Shown here piece after piece: positions 1 to 12,093 of a stretch of DNA of 64,000 nucleotides. The notes under the pieces were generated by a model, which was not told the origin of the DNA, did no database searches, and saw nothing but the letters and a program-made list of their open reading frames with translations. Each line of letters opens with the position of its first letter. The stretch's first letter is position 1. The stretch comes from Merluccius polli (lineage: Eukaryota > Chordata > Actinopteri > Gadiformes > Merlucciidae). Both the position numbers and the translations under genes were made by a program. Location of the stretch: assembly GCA_030340625.1 (NCBI GenBank), contig JAOPHQ010004845.1, forward strand, positions 141,001-205,000. The letters run 5' to 3'.

Positions 1-738
1 CCAATTACAACATGTATTGAATATACATGTTGTACATCCTATCATGTGCTCAACCTTTTAATTGACCTAGTATTTTATTAGAGATGCGAATAATGCACCA
101 AAATAAGATGCTTATCATCAATGCACGGTGTAGATAGTAGGCAAGCCGACATATGAAGCTTTATAGAAAGTGGGATGCGTCTTTAGTGGGACGAATGCGC
201 CACTTTTGACTTCAGGTCAGGACAAATCGGGAGGGAAGGTTTTCAGATCACCGCAAGTATGATTAAATGCCTGCGATCCTTAACTCATTTCTGATACACG
301 AGTCGATCCGAACATGCACCTATTTGCAATTAAGCACAACATCTCCCCACATATGTGGATTGACAGATTTTGTTTCACAGACATTTTTAAGGATACACAT
401 TTTTATTCGTAGTCATTGAGTAATTATAGAAATTACTAGTAAATATTACCCAGAACTTTAACAAATATCAGTTTATTACGTAAAAAGTATTTGGGTTAGA
501 TAATCTATGAAAACTAAGTAGCCATTTATGTATTGCTTACTTGAATTACCCTACTTGAAGAGGTTCCAATTAACACACGCACATGGATTCTTTTCCGCTC
601 TTTCCCGTATTTTTCTGCATCCAATTGGTCAACATTTCTCTGGCTGCGTCTGATTGGATATTATTTTGAGTTGCCTGTTATGAAACTATTCAAATTTTAA
701 AATACAGTTTACCTCCAATTCCTCATTATTATGATAAT
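1..738. other. AT-rich non-coding stretch, no gene seen
   Basis: Low-complexity, AT-rich sequence without a supported exon, RNA gene or recognisable transposon end. Confidence 0.5.
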
Positions 739-740
739 GC

Positions 741-790
<50 letters not shown>

Positions 791-812
791 GTTGTTGTTA
801 TTATGATAATTT
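741..812. repeat. (TTA)n microsatellite with GTT interruption
   Basis: About 20 TTA units, then GTT units and a degenerate TTATGATAAT tail. A simple repeat with no coding role seen. Confidence 0.95.
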
Positions 813-1640
813 CTTTATTATGATAATAATAATTAAGATTCTACATCCATGCCAATGAAATGCATGAGAGCAAGGCACTGCCAAATAAACCTGACCATTT
901 TTTCTGGGGCATTTGTAATTTCTTGGCCCAAGTCATTGTTCATTTCTGGTCCTGATGTAGATGAAGAAGGATTGGAAATGCTGTCGCAGGTTATGACCTA
1001 CATCATACTTACAACATACCCCAAACGTATATAAACTATTATCTTATCAGCATAATGAAGGGTTTACTGATTGTAGACCCAGACACAATAACCCATTCAT
1101 AAAATCGACATACAGTAATAAAGATACAATCTCTCTCCACTCCAAGATGTCCAAGGCAATTAGTGCTACTTACTTGGAGGAATCCAGACATTGATAGAGG
1201 CATTCACCCCAGAACCTTTTGGGAATGTTTTTATTTTATATTTGAAGGCTTGTTTGGTGAAGCAATCAATTTGAGCAAATGTTGGTCCTGCTTGTGCATT
1301 GTGACCGTAGCACTGTGGTCCATTTGGATTACAAGCTGCTGCTGAATTGGGGGCAGAACAATGCGTTGGCTGGCAGCTCTGGAATGATGCATTTTCTATA
1401 AAAGCCTCTAGCAGATTTCTGTTCTCAATTTTAAAAATGGTGTTCAACAAAACTGTGTATTGCCCTCCTTTTGACAATGTGCTGTGTGGAACAAATGAGA
1501 ATTATGCATGATACCACTTAAGCCTGATGTTTGTTTTATTTACAGATATCACAAGATGAGAACTTACTTTCTACAATATGGAAATACGTTGAGGGGCTAC
1601 AGGAAATTAAACCATCTGGTGTGGCACTAATGGTGAATGA
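813..1640. other. No gene seen between microsatellite and Penelope-like remnant
   Basis: Short open frames exist on both strands (for example about 100 codons on the minus strand at 1166-1477), but none shows a recognisable domain, splice context or repeat-family motif. I see nothing to annotate. Confidence 0.45.
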
Positions 1641-1740
1641 ATACTAGGTGCTAAGTGCTAAGAAGTATATGTGAAAAACTGAAAAAATCATCAACACAGT
1701 AGATAATGCTCCCATGAACATTTATTTGTATATCACCATG

Positions 1741-1778
1741 TGTCGTTTTGGGCGCATGCCCTTCTTCAGATATGAAAC
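1741..1778 (-). other. Hammerhead-like core motif at PLE 3' region
   Basis: On the minus strand a CTGAAGA block is followed by a GGGC/GCCC stem and an AAAAC block. This resembles the hammerhead core order CUGANGA, stem II, GAAA. PLE terminal repeats are known to carry hammerhead ribozyme motifs. Here the GAAA is AAAA and the U of CUGAUGA is A, so activity is unlikely. It may simply be a conserved 3' signature of this element. Confidence 0.35.
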
Positions 1779-2589
1779 AAATGCAGAGACACACCTTACA
1801 AATACCCGTCTCAAGGGGTCACCTGCCAGGTCATGTGGTTACAAAATGGTAAACTAAAAGGAAAAAGAAAAAATATATACATAAATAACATGTACATGTA
1901 CAATATATTCTATGCCATAATTGAGTCATCAGGTAAATAAACCATCATACTTTATAGAGAGGAGAAAAATGTGCTCAGCATGTAGCAAAACATTTGATGC
2001 ATAGTAAAAGTGCACAATAAACTCCCCAGAAAATACACCATAGGCTATATCCACATTTATAGAAATGATACAAAGCTCCATAGTATACCTAAAAAAAGAT
2101 ACACTTATCTGTCAGATCTACAAGACCTTGTACAGTGCCTAGAGCATCTTGAATATCACATGACTAGCATCAGGTATGAACCATCATAATGTAATGCAAT
2201 AACAAGAGGAAAACCAAAAAAAATGGAAAATGTGACATAACTCATTTATTTTATTTATTTAGAGGCGCCTCTGTTAATCTAAAAAGGTTAGGGTTAGGGT
2301 TAAACCATACTACAGCAATACCACTGCACAAGAGAGTCAATACAGAAATGGCCAATGGCCAAAAAGTCAGTCCGCATTTAACCCTTTTGGAGCCAGCATG
2401 TCCAAGGTGTAGATCCAAAACGCTTCTCTTTTGAGTACCAATTACTTAATATCACCTCCACGATGTTTGATGCCCAAGTGAACCAGTTTGATGCCCAAGT
2501 ATCTGAGAGAAGAAACGATGTGAGCAGCTTGTGTGAAATGCACTGCCACTGAGCTTCTAATGTCATGGTGTCAAATGTTGGATCTGTGC

Positions 2590-2702
2590 TCAGAAATTCT
2601 TGTTGTTAGTGGTCTGGTAGTTTTTCCGATATAGGCCAGGCCGCATGGGCATTTAAGCATATAGATCACATTATTGGTGTTGCATATTATAACACCCTTG
2701 AT
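2590..2702 (-). pseudogene. GIY-YIG endonuclease remnant of the PLE
   Basis: The minus strand encodes an open stretch reading VIYMLKCPCGLAYIGKTTRP, then a LTTRISEHRSNI-type continuation. The VIY.., AYIGKT and R..EH spacing is that of the GIY-YIG nuclease domain in Penelope-like elements, where it nicks the target DNA for retrotransposition. The CPCG pair is the Cys-rich insertion usual in PLE endonucleases. The flanks are frameshifted, so only this core can be read. Confidence 0.75.
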
Positions 2703-3249
2703 GTTGAAAGGTTTTCCTGTTCTTGGGTGATAGAAAGTAGTGGCTTTGTATGTGAAATTGCATTGTGGGCAATTACCACACCTGTAATTGCCATGACTGA
2801 GGAATAGTCTGCAGAAAATGGGGCTGGGTCAGTGATGGAAGGTGGGCTCTTACTAACAGGTTTCTCAGATTGGGTGGTCTCTTGTAGACAATACGAGGTT
2901 GTGTGGTAAAACATTTGTTAAGTGCCATTGTCAGATTCTATAATGTGATTGCCAGTGATTTCGAATGATAGATTCCGCCAAGCGGTGAATACTGGATTTT
3001 ACAATTGACACTATTCTCAGATGCTCTAGATCTGGTCTGGTTAAGACATTCTACTTGTGATACATTTTCAAAGCAGCTACATGCCTGTGCAACCCATTCA
3101 TGTTTGTACTAGCTTTTTTTGAAAGTGTTTCTCTAGGTCAGCAGTCTGGGCTTGGAAGTCTACGTCAGAACTACGGATGCGGCGGATGCGACTGAACTGA
3201 GATATAGGCACTCCTCTTGAGTGGAATTGGATGGAAGGATTGTCCACAG

Positions 3250-3915
3250 GGATTAAAAACTAAATGCTTTTCATTTCGGTTTGTTCTGAGCAGAAACATT
3301 ATTTTTCCGTGTTCCCAGGCTTCTCCTCTAATTAATAACCGGTTAGAGCCTTATAGGAGTTACGGTTAATAACGTTATTTTTAAAATATCATTGCCTTTA
3401 CAAAATGATTTTTATATCGATAATAGGATCAAATAAATAAGCATCAGAAAGAAAGCAACAAACAGATTATTTGCAACTTTGCACAAGGCTGAATGAGTAA
3501 CGCACCAGATTTAGGCCTACCTGCATGTAGCCTGACAGCCCCTCCCACCCTCTCCACACTCCCTCTCCACAAAAAAAAATCTAAAATGGGGATTCATGCA
3601 AAGAAACTATTGGAACATGCTAGCGCTACAAATGTTATTATACAACACTAATAGGATGGGTGTGGGTGCAGGTGAAGGCTAAATGCAATCTTACCACCTC
3701 GCAGTTGAATACAGGGCTAGGGAGATTTGGCTCATTATCTGGTGGTAACAGGCGGTCCATGCGAATACCACGCAGGCAACAATTAAGTCACTTCCGGAAT
3801 AGAACTTCATTTGAAAATGTATCCACAATAACATTTCAAGAAAAGTTAATTGGAACGATAAATAACGTTATTAACTGGTTATCGAAAATTGAAAATAGCA
3901 TTTTTACTCCGGAAC
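3250..3915. other. Insert of unknown type inside the PLE remnant
   Basis: The PLE reading frame breaks off near 3915 and resumes near 2940. The sequence between contains TAATAACCGGTTAGAGCC and GATAAATAACGTTATTAACT, which look like inverted copies of a TAACGTTATTA-rich motif. It is probably a small decayed DNA element, but ends and target duplication could not be fixed. Confidence 0.3.
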
Positions 3916-3918
3916 AAA

Positions 3919-4341
3919 TTAAATAGTTTTTGTTCTGTTTTCGATTACGTTCATCCTAAAATGTTGTTTGTTTCCAGTTTTTGTTTTCGTTCTTTGAACC
4001 GTTTCTAATCTCTGATTGTCCATGTAGAATGAAGTTTCTGTCAGTGCTTGTATGATATAGGTTAGAAGCAAGTCTGTTTGAGTCCCTGTGAACAAGGATG
4101 TATAAGAATATTCAATAGTGAATTTCAGATGGTGACTATTAGTGTTAATAAAGTTATGGAACTCCTTCAATTGGGTTTCAGATGCTTTCCAAATAAAGAA
4201 AATGTCTGCAATGTATCTCTTCGAATTGGACATGAAGGATAGGTATGGGTTGCTTTGGTGATTGAAGATGATTTTGTGTTCAAAGAAACCACAGTATAGA
4301 GAAGTAAAGCTGGGAGCCATTATAGCCCCCATGCTTGACAC
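3919..4341 (-). pseudogene. Reverse transcriptase core of the PLE
   Basis: A 140-codon open stretch contains MGAIMAPSFTSLYCGFFE, which matches the conserved MG..MAPS.A.L motif before the catalytic block of Penelope-type RTs, then RYIADIFFIW, which corresponds to the YIDD active-site block. The first Asp of that pair is replaced by Ala, so the polymerase is inactive by its own residues. The KFTIEYS segment after it also fits the family. It is a fragment: the palm is present, fingers and thumb are in other frames. Confidence 0.75.
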
Positions 4342-4845
4342 CTGGTGGTAAAAATCTGAACCAAACAGAAAAAATCAGATGTGAGGACAATCCCGATCAG
4401 GTCCACAATGCAGTGAGTACTGGAATGTAGGGATGTAGTTAGTGCGCTGATTTAAGAAAAACTGTTTATCTAGTATAGAGACCAAATCATCTTATTAACT
4501 CCATCGAAGGTGGTATTGCTTAGTTGTCTCTGAATTTTGCCATCATATCCTGCACAGTCCATGATAACAATTATTCCACCGTTATCAGCACTCTGGATAA
4601 CTACTGTCTTCTTTTTTTCTAAACGTTAAATTCCATCCTCTGATCTTTGGTTAAGTTGCTGCCACTTTATATTCCCTCCTTTGCCTAGGAGGAAGGAAAC
4701 GTCCTTCTCCACTAGTCCACCAGTCTTTTGATGCATTTATTTTATTTGGGGGAATAAAGGTGCTTTTACCTCTAAAAGGAGTATGTGGTCCAGCAGTAAG
4801 TCTTGGGCCTGGGCTTATTTCATCCAACTGTCCAGCAACCACTTG

Positions 4846-5293
4846 TCAGTCCGGTAGGGTCTCAGTACCTTGAATAATAGCAACAGTAGAGTTGGAAGAG
4901 GGCCTATCATTGCCACTGAAAAAGTATTTTAACCTCAAAGTCTGAAAATATGTATGAAAATCAACAGTGGTATCAAAGTCTCGGCAATGTGTAGTAGGAA
5001 CAAAGGACAGTCCTTTGCTTAAAGCAGTCAAGCAAGTGTCAGATAATGGTTGACTGGATAGATTGATCACATTTAGTTCCTGTTGTGTTTCTGGCAAGTC
5101 TGGTATGGCTCTCTTGTGGGAGGAACCGCTCCCCACCTGCATTTGTTCTTCTTCCTCCCGTAGGTGGTAGTTGGGGTCCGTCTCTTTTCCTATTATCCAA
5201 AAAAGAGCCACTTGTGTGTGAATAGGCACTTGATTCTGAATTATATTCAAAGTCGGTGGTCAGCTGATGATGTATGTGGTTGCGATGGGTCAA
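4846..5293 (-). pseudogene. N-terminal region of the PLE polyprotein
   Basis: Overlapping minus-strand frames contain VINLSSQPLSDTCLTALSKG followed by LSFVPT and DTTVDFHTYFQTLRLKYFF. This NLS..L....L.KGL.F.PT pattern occurs upstream of the RT domain in Penelope-like elements. At least two frameshifts separate it from the RT block. Function in the live element is unknown to me. Confidence 0.6.
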
Positions 5294-5410
5294 TAGCTTT
5301 GAGACCTCGGGTCAGGCCACCGCTTGGGCCTGCTTTGAAGGAAATATTTGTGTATGACCTTTCTGCAGCTGCATGGTCTTGTAACTTTTTTCATAAAGAC
5401 TAGTGAATGG

Positions 5411-8400
5411 AAGGCTATGGAAGATCTAGCATTAAATGTTGAGGAGCATAGAATGCTGCATGCTCACTGACAATGGAGAGACGTGACCTTCCTGTATGTG
5501 CCAACTTGAGAGGTTGCTGTAATGCTCGGATAGTCCAGCAGGGGTCAGAGCTGAGCATAGTTAGCCTTAGAAATAGCATGAAACAGAGTGGACAATTGAC
5601 AGCAGTATTATTAATATAGTAGTAATAATAGTATTAATACATGTTTTAATTTTACATGTTGAAGTAAGCTTTTTAGGGGAACATAGGGAGTACATTTTAT
5701 ATTTGTTCTTTGCAGAAGTTAATACTTGAATAGAATAGAGTGCTTTCCGAGTATTGACTTACACTAAACACACTAAAGTCTTGAATAGAAGTTCTCTATT
5801 CAGTGAATTTAGTGTGAGGTGAGGACACTATCTCCCTGAGCATCACCAGGAGTGGCCCCCGCTGTGACCTTAGAGCAGCCACTATTCTGTTTGAGGAGGA
5901 CACAACATGACATGGCAAGACATGCTTTTTCACTGCAGAGTTGGGCTGACTCACTGTTATGATGGTCAGCTTAATCATACAGATGGGTTCTGCCTTGACT
6001 AATCAAGCTTCGATGTTGACTGTTGGATATGTAGGGAATAGGGATAGTTTTACTTTCCAATCCAAAAATGTGCCTCCTGCGAATATCCCAAATATTTGCT
6101 GGCACCATTCACCGGCTTCAAGGGGGATGTGGAAAAGTTGGGTTCAGTGTTTTTTATTTCAAGTTTAATTTCTTAAAATTGTATGTATCATTTATCTATG
6201 GTTGGGGAAGGAAAAGGCATTTAGGGAACTACTATCTGTCACTGTACTTCAATGTGGAACTGGGTTAGCACTCCTATATAGAGAACATTGTAACACATCA
6301 AATCAGCTTTGCTAATTTCACAGTTTTTTTATTTTCTATTTAGCATGTTGCACAGTAACATTCATGTACAATTTAATATAACTTTGCTATTCCCACTTTT
6401 GTTGTTTTAGTGGGAGTGTATGGCATTATTTACTTGAACAAATAGGTTATCAATGGAAAAGTAGCAGTAATAAACAAATAAAACATATGTAATAAAATGA
6501 ATGGCCATGCTTACCCAAAACTATTTTAATAACAATCAGAATGTTTATTTTTCATATATATTACTTATAAAAAATTGTATATAAAACAAAGCTTTCTCTT
6601 AATAAAATCGTTTATACATATGAACATCATACATCTATATATAATCAATCAACTTTGATTATTTTTACTGGAAACACTTGCTTTCCCATTAACAATGTCA
6701 ATGAAATGTTCATCCAACTAACTGAATACACTGTTCACATATTTTTCTCAGTACAAACTTGTGGTGGTCACTGTTGCAGATAAAAGAGGAAGTACAGACA
6801 ACATTTCAAGGAAGTAGCTAAAATAAGGAAGCCTAAAAACAATCCAACAGCACTATATTAATTGTATAACTTGCATGTTTTACATGCAAATGGAAGTATT
6901 TGTTCAGAAACTGGAATTGTTTGTCACATTTCAAGAATTATGATTTCTAAATACATATTTTCAGTGAAGGCTATTTGTTATGCAACAGAATACAAAGTGA
7001 CCTATTCACATCCTGTTCTGGTAGATGACAGTTAAGTGCAACAGTGAAGGACTGAAACTGCAGTAGAAAAGAAGTACCAGTGTCTGACAAGTCTCAATCT
7101 GCATTGACAAGAAAGGACATAGTAAGTGAAGCAAAAATGTTGTATTTTTAAAAAAATCTGTTTAGTCTACATTTATGTAGATTTAATGAGTATGAATTAT
7201 TATGCAATCAAATTAAGATGTGTGTTTGATTCAAGCCAAGCAGTAATTTAAGTAATTTATGTGGCAGCTTAACACTTTATTACATGAATGTAGAACGTTT
7301 GTATCTTGGAAACTTTTTAGTAAAGCTTTTCAAGCAAGAATTGTTTGCATTGAGCACATCATATGTGTTTCATATCTGCACTCATTATTCAGATTTAATA
7401 ATGATTCACTTTTGGTCCAAAATGGTTGAAATATTAAGCTACGTTTGTAACTTGTTGAACTTTAAGCTACGTTCATAACTTGTTGAACTTTATAAGAGAC
7501 AAAATAGTACTCGTACATTGTGTTACATCTTAGTTTGTCTCTTCTTCTATGTTGAGCACAATTGAACACTTTAAGTTCAAGATTAACATTAATATATCCT
7601 CTCAGAAAATATACAAAATGATGCTACGTTAATTAAGATATGTATTGCGCTTATTAGCTTTAATATAGATTTTAATATAGCCAACTGAGATAACATAAAT
7701 TCCCTGCAAAAAATGTAGTCAATATTATGTTATTACCTTATAGAATAAAGAATAGTGATGAATAAATTAACTGATTTATATATTGATCTAATAATGTGCA
7801 ATATGGCTTGTACTTGAATATAGTATGCAATATGCATTTATATGTGCATTTATAAAATGTATAGAAATATTAAAAAAGCATGGTCCAAAGGTGTGTGTGT
7901 GTCAATTAAGGTATATTATATTAGGTAAAATACTTTTGAAGTACACATTCTATTACTCCTTGATATAGTTATTATGAAATGTAATTTTCATAACAAAATG
8001 ACCAATGTCCAATAAATAATAAGCAGGAATTGTGTAATTGCGACATTATTAAGAATATAGTTTCATGAAACTTACATTTTGAAATGTGGTCTTAGGTCTT
8101 AGGTTAGAGTTGCCAGTGTCTACTGCCAGTGCCAGTGTCGAGTTAAATCATTTGATGCCTTTCCTGTTGTGGTAGATGCAGAAATATCATAATCCCCCTT
8201 GTTGTTTAAGTAGGATTAGGGTAGTGAAAGGAATCCAGTAGTTGTTAACACTACTGGTAAGGTTGGTTTTGGGTGTGTTGCTGATTCATGAAGCAAAATA
8301 AAATTGCCAGATTATGTTGTTTTTGTTGTTGTTTTCTTTTCACCTAGTGATAAGAACATGTGACCTGTGTGTTAAGACGTGATGTGGTTTCCCAAGTGAC

Positions 8401-9226
8401 GTTTTTTTAAGAAAGCAGCTTGGGTGCATGTAGATTCAGGATTTTGATAGTGTCGATCTTTTTAACTAACAGGGTTAGGTACTTAATAGGTCTTATGACC
8501 CTATATTGGTGTAAGACAATTCCAATAATGCAAGATGCATGTTTGTCCTAACAACATTTTAATCAAAGTTTAGCCACCAGTCTTCTCATGAATATAATAT
8601 ATCCTCATCTGCATGCTCATTGCTGGTTATGTAATCTTAAACAATTACAGCCATATATTAATATTTGAACATTTCAGAGCTCTCTTTTTGGTAATAACAA
8701 TAACCATTTGTCAAGTAGGATTTCACCACTCCCTCTATATGTGTTCTGTTCTGATTCAGAATAATAATCTTTATCGACATTTTGACTTTTTCCTCAAGAT
8801 GTTGGTTTAAATTAATTGTGGAAATTTAGGAATAAAATGATATATACTTATACTTTGAAACTAACAAGAATATAACGTTTGTTTAGTTTAGAATATAAAC
8901 GTTTAGTAACTTTTAAGTGTAAATATAAGTGCAATAAAATTCAAGTGCAATAAAAATGCCTACTCTCAATACTCTTAGACATCCCAACACAAAGCTGGAA
9001 CAATGAAGTCAGAGTTGTCCAGTTGCTCTGATCAGTAACATTCATCATAATGATTTTACTTGATCTTTAGTTTGATTGTGCTGGTTAACTGCCACTCTTC
9101 AATTAGTTTTTTAATACAATGAAACACATTGTGGATTTAAGTCATCTCATCTGTTAAAATGAATGCAGATATGTGTGTTTTTATTGCCTTACCTCTACCA
9201 GTTATAATACAATGGAATTTGTTTTA
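5411..9226. other. Long AT-rich stretch, no gene seen
   Basis: No recognisable coding exon or transposon protein. It lies 5' of syk and could hold non-coding first exons or enhancers; one GTAAGT donor-like site follows a purine-rich stretch near 7114-7120, but nothing proves an exon. Confidence 0.4.
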
Positions 9227-9525
9227 CATATGAGTGTATGTAAGTAAATCTGTCTCACCAGATTTAGACATTTAAAAGCTATTGAATTTCTAGGACTGAA
9301 TTTTTTCACATTGAAATTATGTATCTGCATTTTTTGCCTTTGAATTCAACTCCTCCAATTTTCAATAACTAATTTTCACTTTTTTTTCAATGTTCACAAA
9401 TTCAGAATCAAAAATGTTTTTTTCTAAAATCAAGCGCTATAGAAGAGTGTTCGCTTATTAGCGCGACACTGGCCGACCTGGTGGGGCTGAGGCTGACCGA
9501 GTCCTCTAGAGATGTAGGTCACCGG

Positions 9526-10140
9526 TAGAGATGTTAACAATTAACCGTTTAACAGTTAACCAACTATCATTTTTGACCGATTAACACTATCAGTTAAACG
9601 GTTAAAAAATAAGAATTATAAAATAATCCTCACGTTCTGTTGTCGGTTTTGTTGAAGTTGCACATGTAAAAATAAAGGGCTGGCCCCAAATATTCAAATA
9701 ATCGAAGTATCCTTCATTAGTTTTGTATTCAAACAACAAAGCTGTCAAGATTTGTTGTCACTGGGACCACTTTTAATTAACCGCTAGCCTGTTAGCCTGA
9801 TATATGCTAATCCTAACCAAGTGCATTCATATAATTAGTTAGTTGTAATAAAAGCCTAAGTAATAAACTGTTTTATTTAATAATGCTGGGGGCACATGCT
9901 CACACAGGCTTCACATAGCCAGTCGGCACATGACACAACTCAGACACCGCTGGATTTTAACATGTTTAGGTGTTTAACTATTCCAATATACCTTTGGAAA
10001 CGTAACGATTATCGTAAGCTTGAAATTTGAAAGTATGCATTTGGGTCAGCCCTCTTTCCAATAAAAAAACACATTTATTCTCATCAGTTAACGGTTAACG
10101 AGTGTCGGTTATCAGTCAGAAAAAAGAATTAGCATCCCTA
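9526..10140. mobile_element. Non-autonomous hAT-like element nested in long-TIR transposon
   Basis: Ends are TAGAGATGTTAAC and, inverted, TAGGGATGCTAA. Both ends are followed by AACCGTTAAC-type motifs. Flanking 8-mers GTCACCGG and GTCGCAAG agree at 5 of 8 bases, consistent with an old 8-bp hAT target duplication. No transposase remains. Confidence 0.5.
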
Positions 10141-10203
10141 GTCGCAAGCGTCATTGGCAAGTGCATTTCTTTTTACTTAATTGAATTCATTGTTGGATTG
10201 TGA

Positions 10204-10516
10204 TTAAAGTCTATCACTCCTATGATGTTTGGAAATGTTGGTTTGGAAGTCCCTCTTCATATCGGTCCAGACCGATATAAGAGACACAACAGACAACAGA
10301 CTGTTGTGCAGCGGTGTATGGAAACAAATTGAATGTACTGTGTGCGTAAAGTGATGATACTGGTAAGGACCAGGCATTAAACACCTTAGCGAGGGCTGGG
10401 AAACTCCTGCTATATCTCCTAACTCTCGCTGAGACGTGCCAGTAGCCAAAAACCTGAGGGTGGAGATGACTTTGACACCGCCAATAAGTCGGTCCGTTGT
10501 CTGAACACAAACTCAC
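10204..10516 (-). pseudogene. PIF/Harbinger transposase fragment
   Basis: Two overlapping minus-strand frames encode LATGTSQRELGDIAGVSQPS and, further on, FPYTAAQQSV and EGLPNQHF. The pattern ATGs.q.e.gd..gvSq.s followed by FP.t..q is the N-terminal half of HARBI1/Harbinger DDE transposases. Catalytic DDE residues are not present in the readable part, and the frame shifts between the two motifs. It is a remnant, not a host HARBI1 gene, because it is intron-free and broken. Confidence 0.65.
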
Positions 10517-11148
10517 TTCTTCTTACGCAGCCCCCAGCACATCCTCTAACAACACTAGACCAGCCCCCACCACTTCCTCTAACAACGCTAGATTAACCAT
10601 TTGATGCACGCACCTCCTACAGCTTCCCTAATTGTATAGAGTTTCATGACGTGACTTCAGTTAGTAATATGCAGCATAGTTGAATTATGTCATATCGAAT
10701 CTTACTTGATACAATTATTGTATAGGCCTACTTTCGGCGTAGGACTACATTGATTGTATCATTAAAAATCATGAAAAAAAAAATCATGTTACTTTACAAG
10801 AGGGAGCGTAACTTGATTGGCTGGATGTTGGTTCAATTTGAGACAAAATTGATTGCTTATCTTTGGTATCCCGGATGTTGTATCTGAATTTTTTACTCGC
10901 ATTTTGGGTTCTGACTTATCAAATTTGAGCAACTTGAATATATATTATAAGATTTTTTTTAAACTTGAATTTTTGATTCTGAATTTGTGAACATATGTGA
11001 ACAATAAACGTGAAAATCAGTTAGAGTTGAATTTAGTGGCAACAAATTCAGATACATAATTTAAATGCAAAACAAATTCAGTGCTAGAAATTCAGTGGCT
11101 TTTAAATTTCAAAATCTAGTGAGACAGATTTGCTTCCATATGAGTGTA

Positions 11149-11691
11149 AACTATCATTTAATATTTGTATTAAATAGGTCAAAGGCATTTTTACAAGAAC
11201 AAGGCCTGGAAGAGTCCATTGAAAACAGCTAATAGGTAAAGTAAGAATTTTGATTATATCATGTAAATATTTAGCATTTGTTTTGTAAGGGAAAATAGAT
11301 TTTAGATCCTTATTATGGGTTTTCTAATCAATAGCTCATCAATATTCTGTTCTATAGATATTGCCACCATTCTCTTAAAGGCTTGTTATCAGGTTGATTT
11401 AATAGAGGTATTAGATGTATCCGGTTTCTTTCCATTTATGGTATAGGAGGGTTTCAATCATGTGCTCTGATGTTCCATGAAAAAAGTTCAAGCCTGACAT
11501 CTTGGTGCTTCTTCACCAAGCAACCGCTAGTTATGATTCTTATTATAATGGTGAAAAAGCACCAAGATTACCGCTTGGAATGTGCACAACATCATGTAAA
11601 AAACAGAATTGTTTGAGTGTAATTGTAAAAAATTTCTACGAATATCCTTCTTTACTTTTTGGACTCTTCAAGGACTACATCAATTGCCAAA
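11149..11691 (+). other. Region 5' of the syk start codon
   Basis: It probably includes part of the 5' UTR: a pyrimidine-rich run before CTCTTCAAG at about 11663-11671 could be the acceptor of the exon that holds the start codon. The upstream non-coding exon and promoter could not be identified. Confidence 0.35.
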
Positions 11692-12093
11692 ATGGCTGAC
11701 AACGTAAATTCTTTGCCATTTTTCTATGGCAACATCACCCGAGAGGAAGCGGAGGACTACCTACGACAAGGTGGCATGTCCAACGGCTCCTACCTCCTAA
11801 GGCAAAGTCGAAGCTATTTGGGGGGCTTTGCGCTGTCTGTGTCCTACATGCACAAGTACTACCACTATACTATTGAGCAGGAACACAACAACACGTACGC
11901 CATCATTGGCGGCAAGAGTCACAGAGGCCCGGAGGATATAATTGACTACCACTCCCAAGAAATGGATGGGCTTGTGTGTCTGCTGAAAAAACCCTGCAAC
12001 CGACCCAAGAACATGCAGCCCAAGGTGGGGCCGTTCGAGGACCTAAAGGAGAAGCTCATCCGGGAGTACGTGAGGGAGACATGGAGCCTTTCG
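11692..12093 (+). CDS. syk: syk coding exon 1: N-terminal SH2
   Basis: Residues 1-134. It starts MADNVNSLPFFYGNITREEA and carries the whole N-SH2, with phosphotyrosine-binding Arg37 in SYLLRQS, and GPFEDLKEKLIREYV at the start of inter-SH2 region A. It ends in phase 0 at TCG|GTTAGT. Confidence 0.95.

Larger units (their letters stand above)
1640..5400 (-). mobile_element. Decayed Penelope-like retroelement (PLE), minus strand
   Basis: Read on the minus strand, the stretch contains in order an N-terminal PLE-type region (about 5290-4846), a reverse transcriptase core (4341-3919), a GIY-YIG endonuclease remnant (2702-2590) and a 3' region with the GAAGAAGGGC..GCCC motif (1778-1741). RT followed by a GIY-YIG endonuclease is the diagnostic layout of Penelope-like elements. 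Every part is broken by stops and frameshifts, and about 650 bp of unrelated sequence lies between the RT and endonuclease parts, so the copy is dead. The outer limits are estimates, because no target duplication was found. Confidence 0.75.
9227..11148. mobile_element. 1.9-kb DNA transposon with long TIRs
   Basis: About 190 bp at 9240-9430 recurs inverted at 10950-11136: left end GTAAGTAAATCTGTCTCAC, right end the complement of GGAAGCAAATCTGTCTCAC. Outside both ends stands the same 12-mer CATATGAGTGTA (9227-9238 and 11137-11148), a target duplication. Long TIRs with a 9-12-bp duplication are usual for Mutator-like elements, yet the interior holds a Harbinger-like transposase fragment (10204-10516) and a nested hAT (9526-10140). 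The superfamily is therefore unresolved. Confidence 0.65.

Noticed and set aside
1166..1477. Minus-strand open frame of 103 codons with several Cys
   Set aside because: No domain, no splice sites, no homologous pattern recognised; likely chance.
2286..2306. GGTTAGGGTTAGGGTTAAACC telomere-like run
   Set aside because: Only two to three units; such short interstitial runs are common and nothing else suggests a telomere fusion.
10204..10516. Host HARBI1 gene
   Set aside because: Fragmentary, frameshifted, inside a TIR-bounded element.
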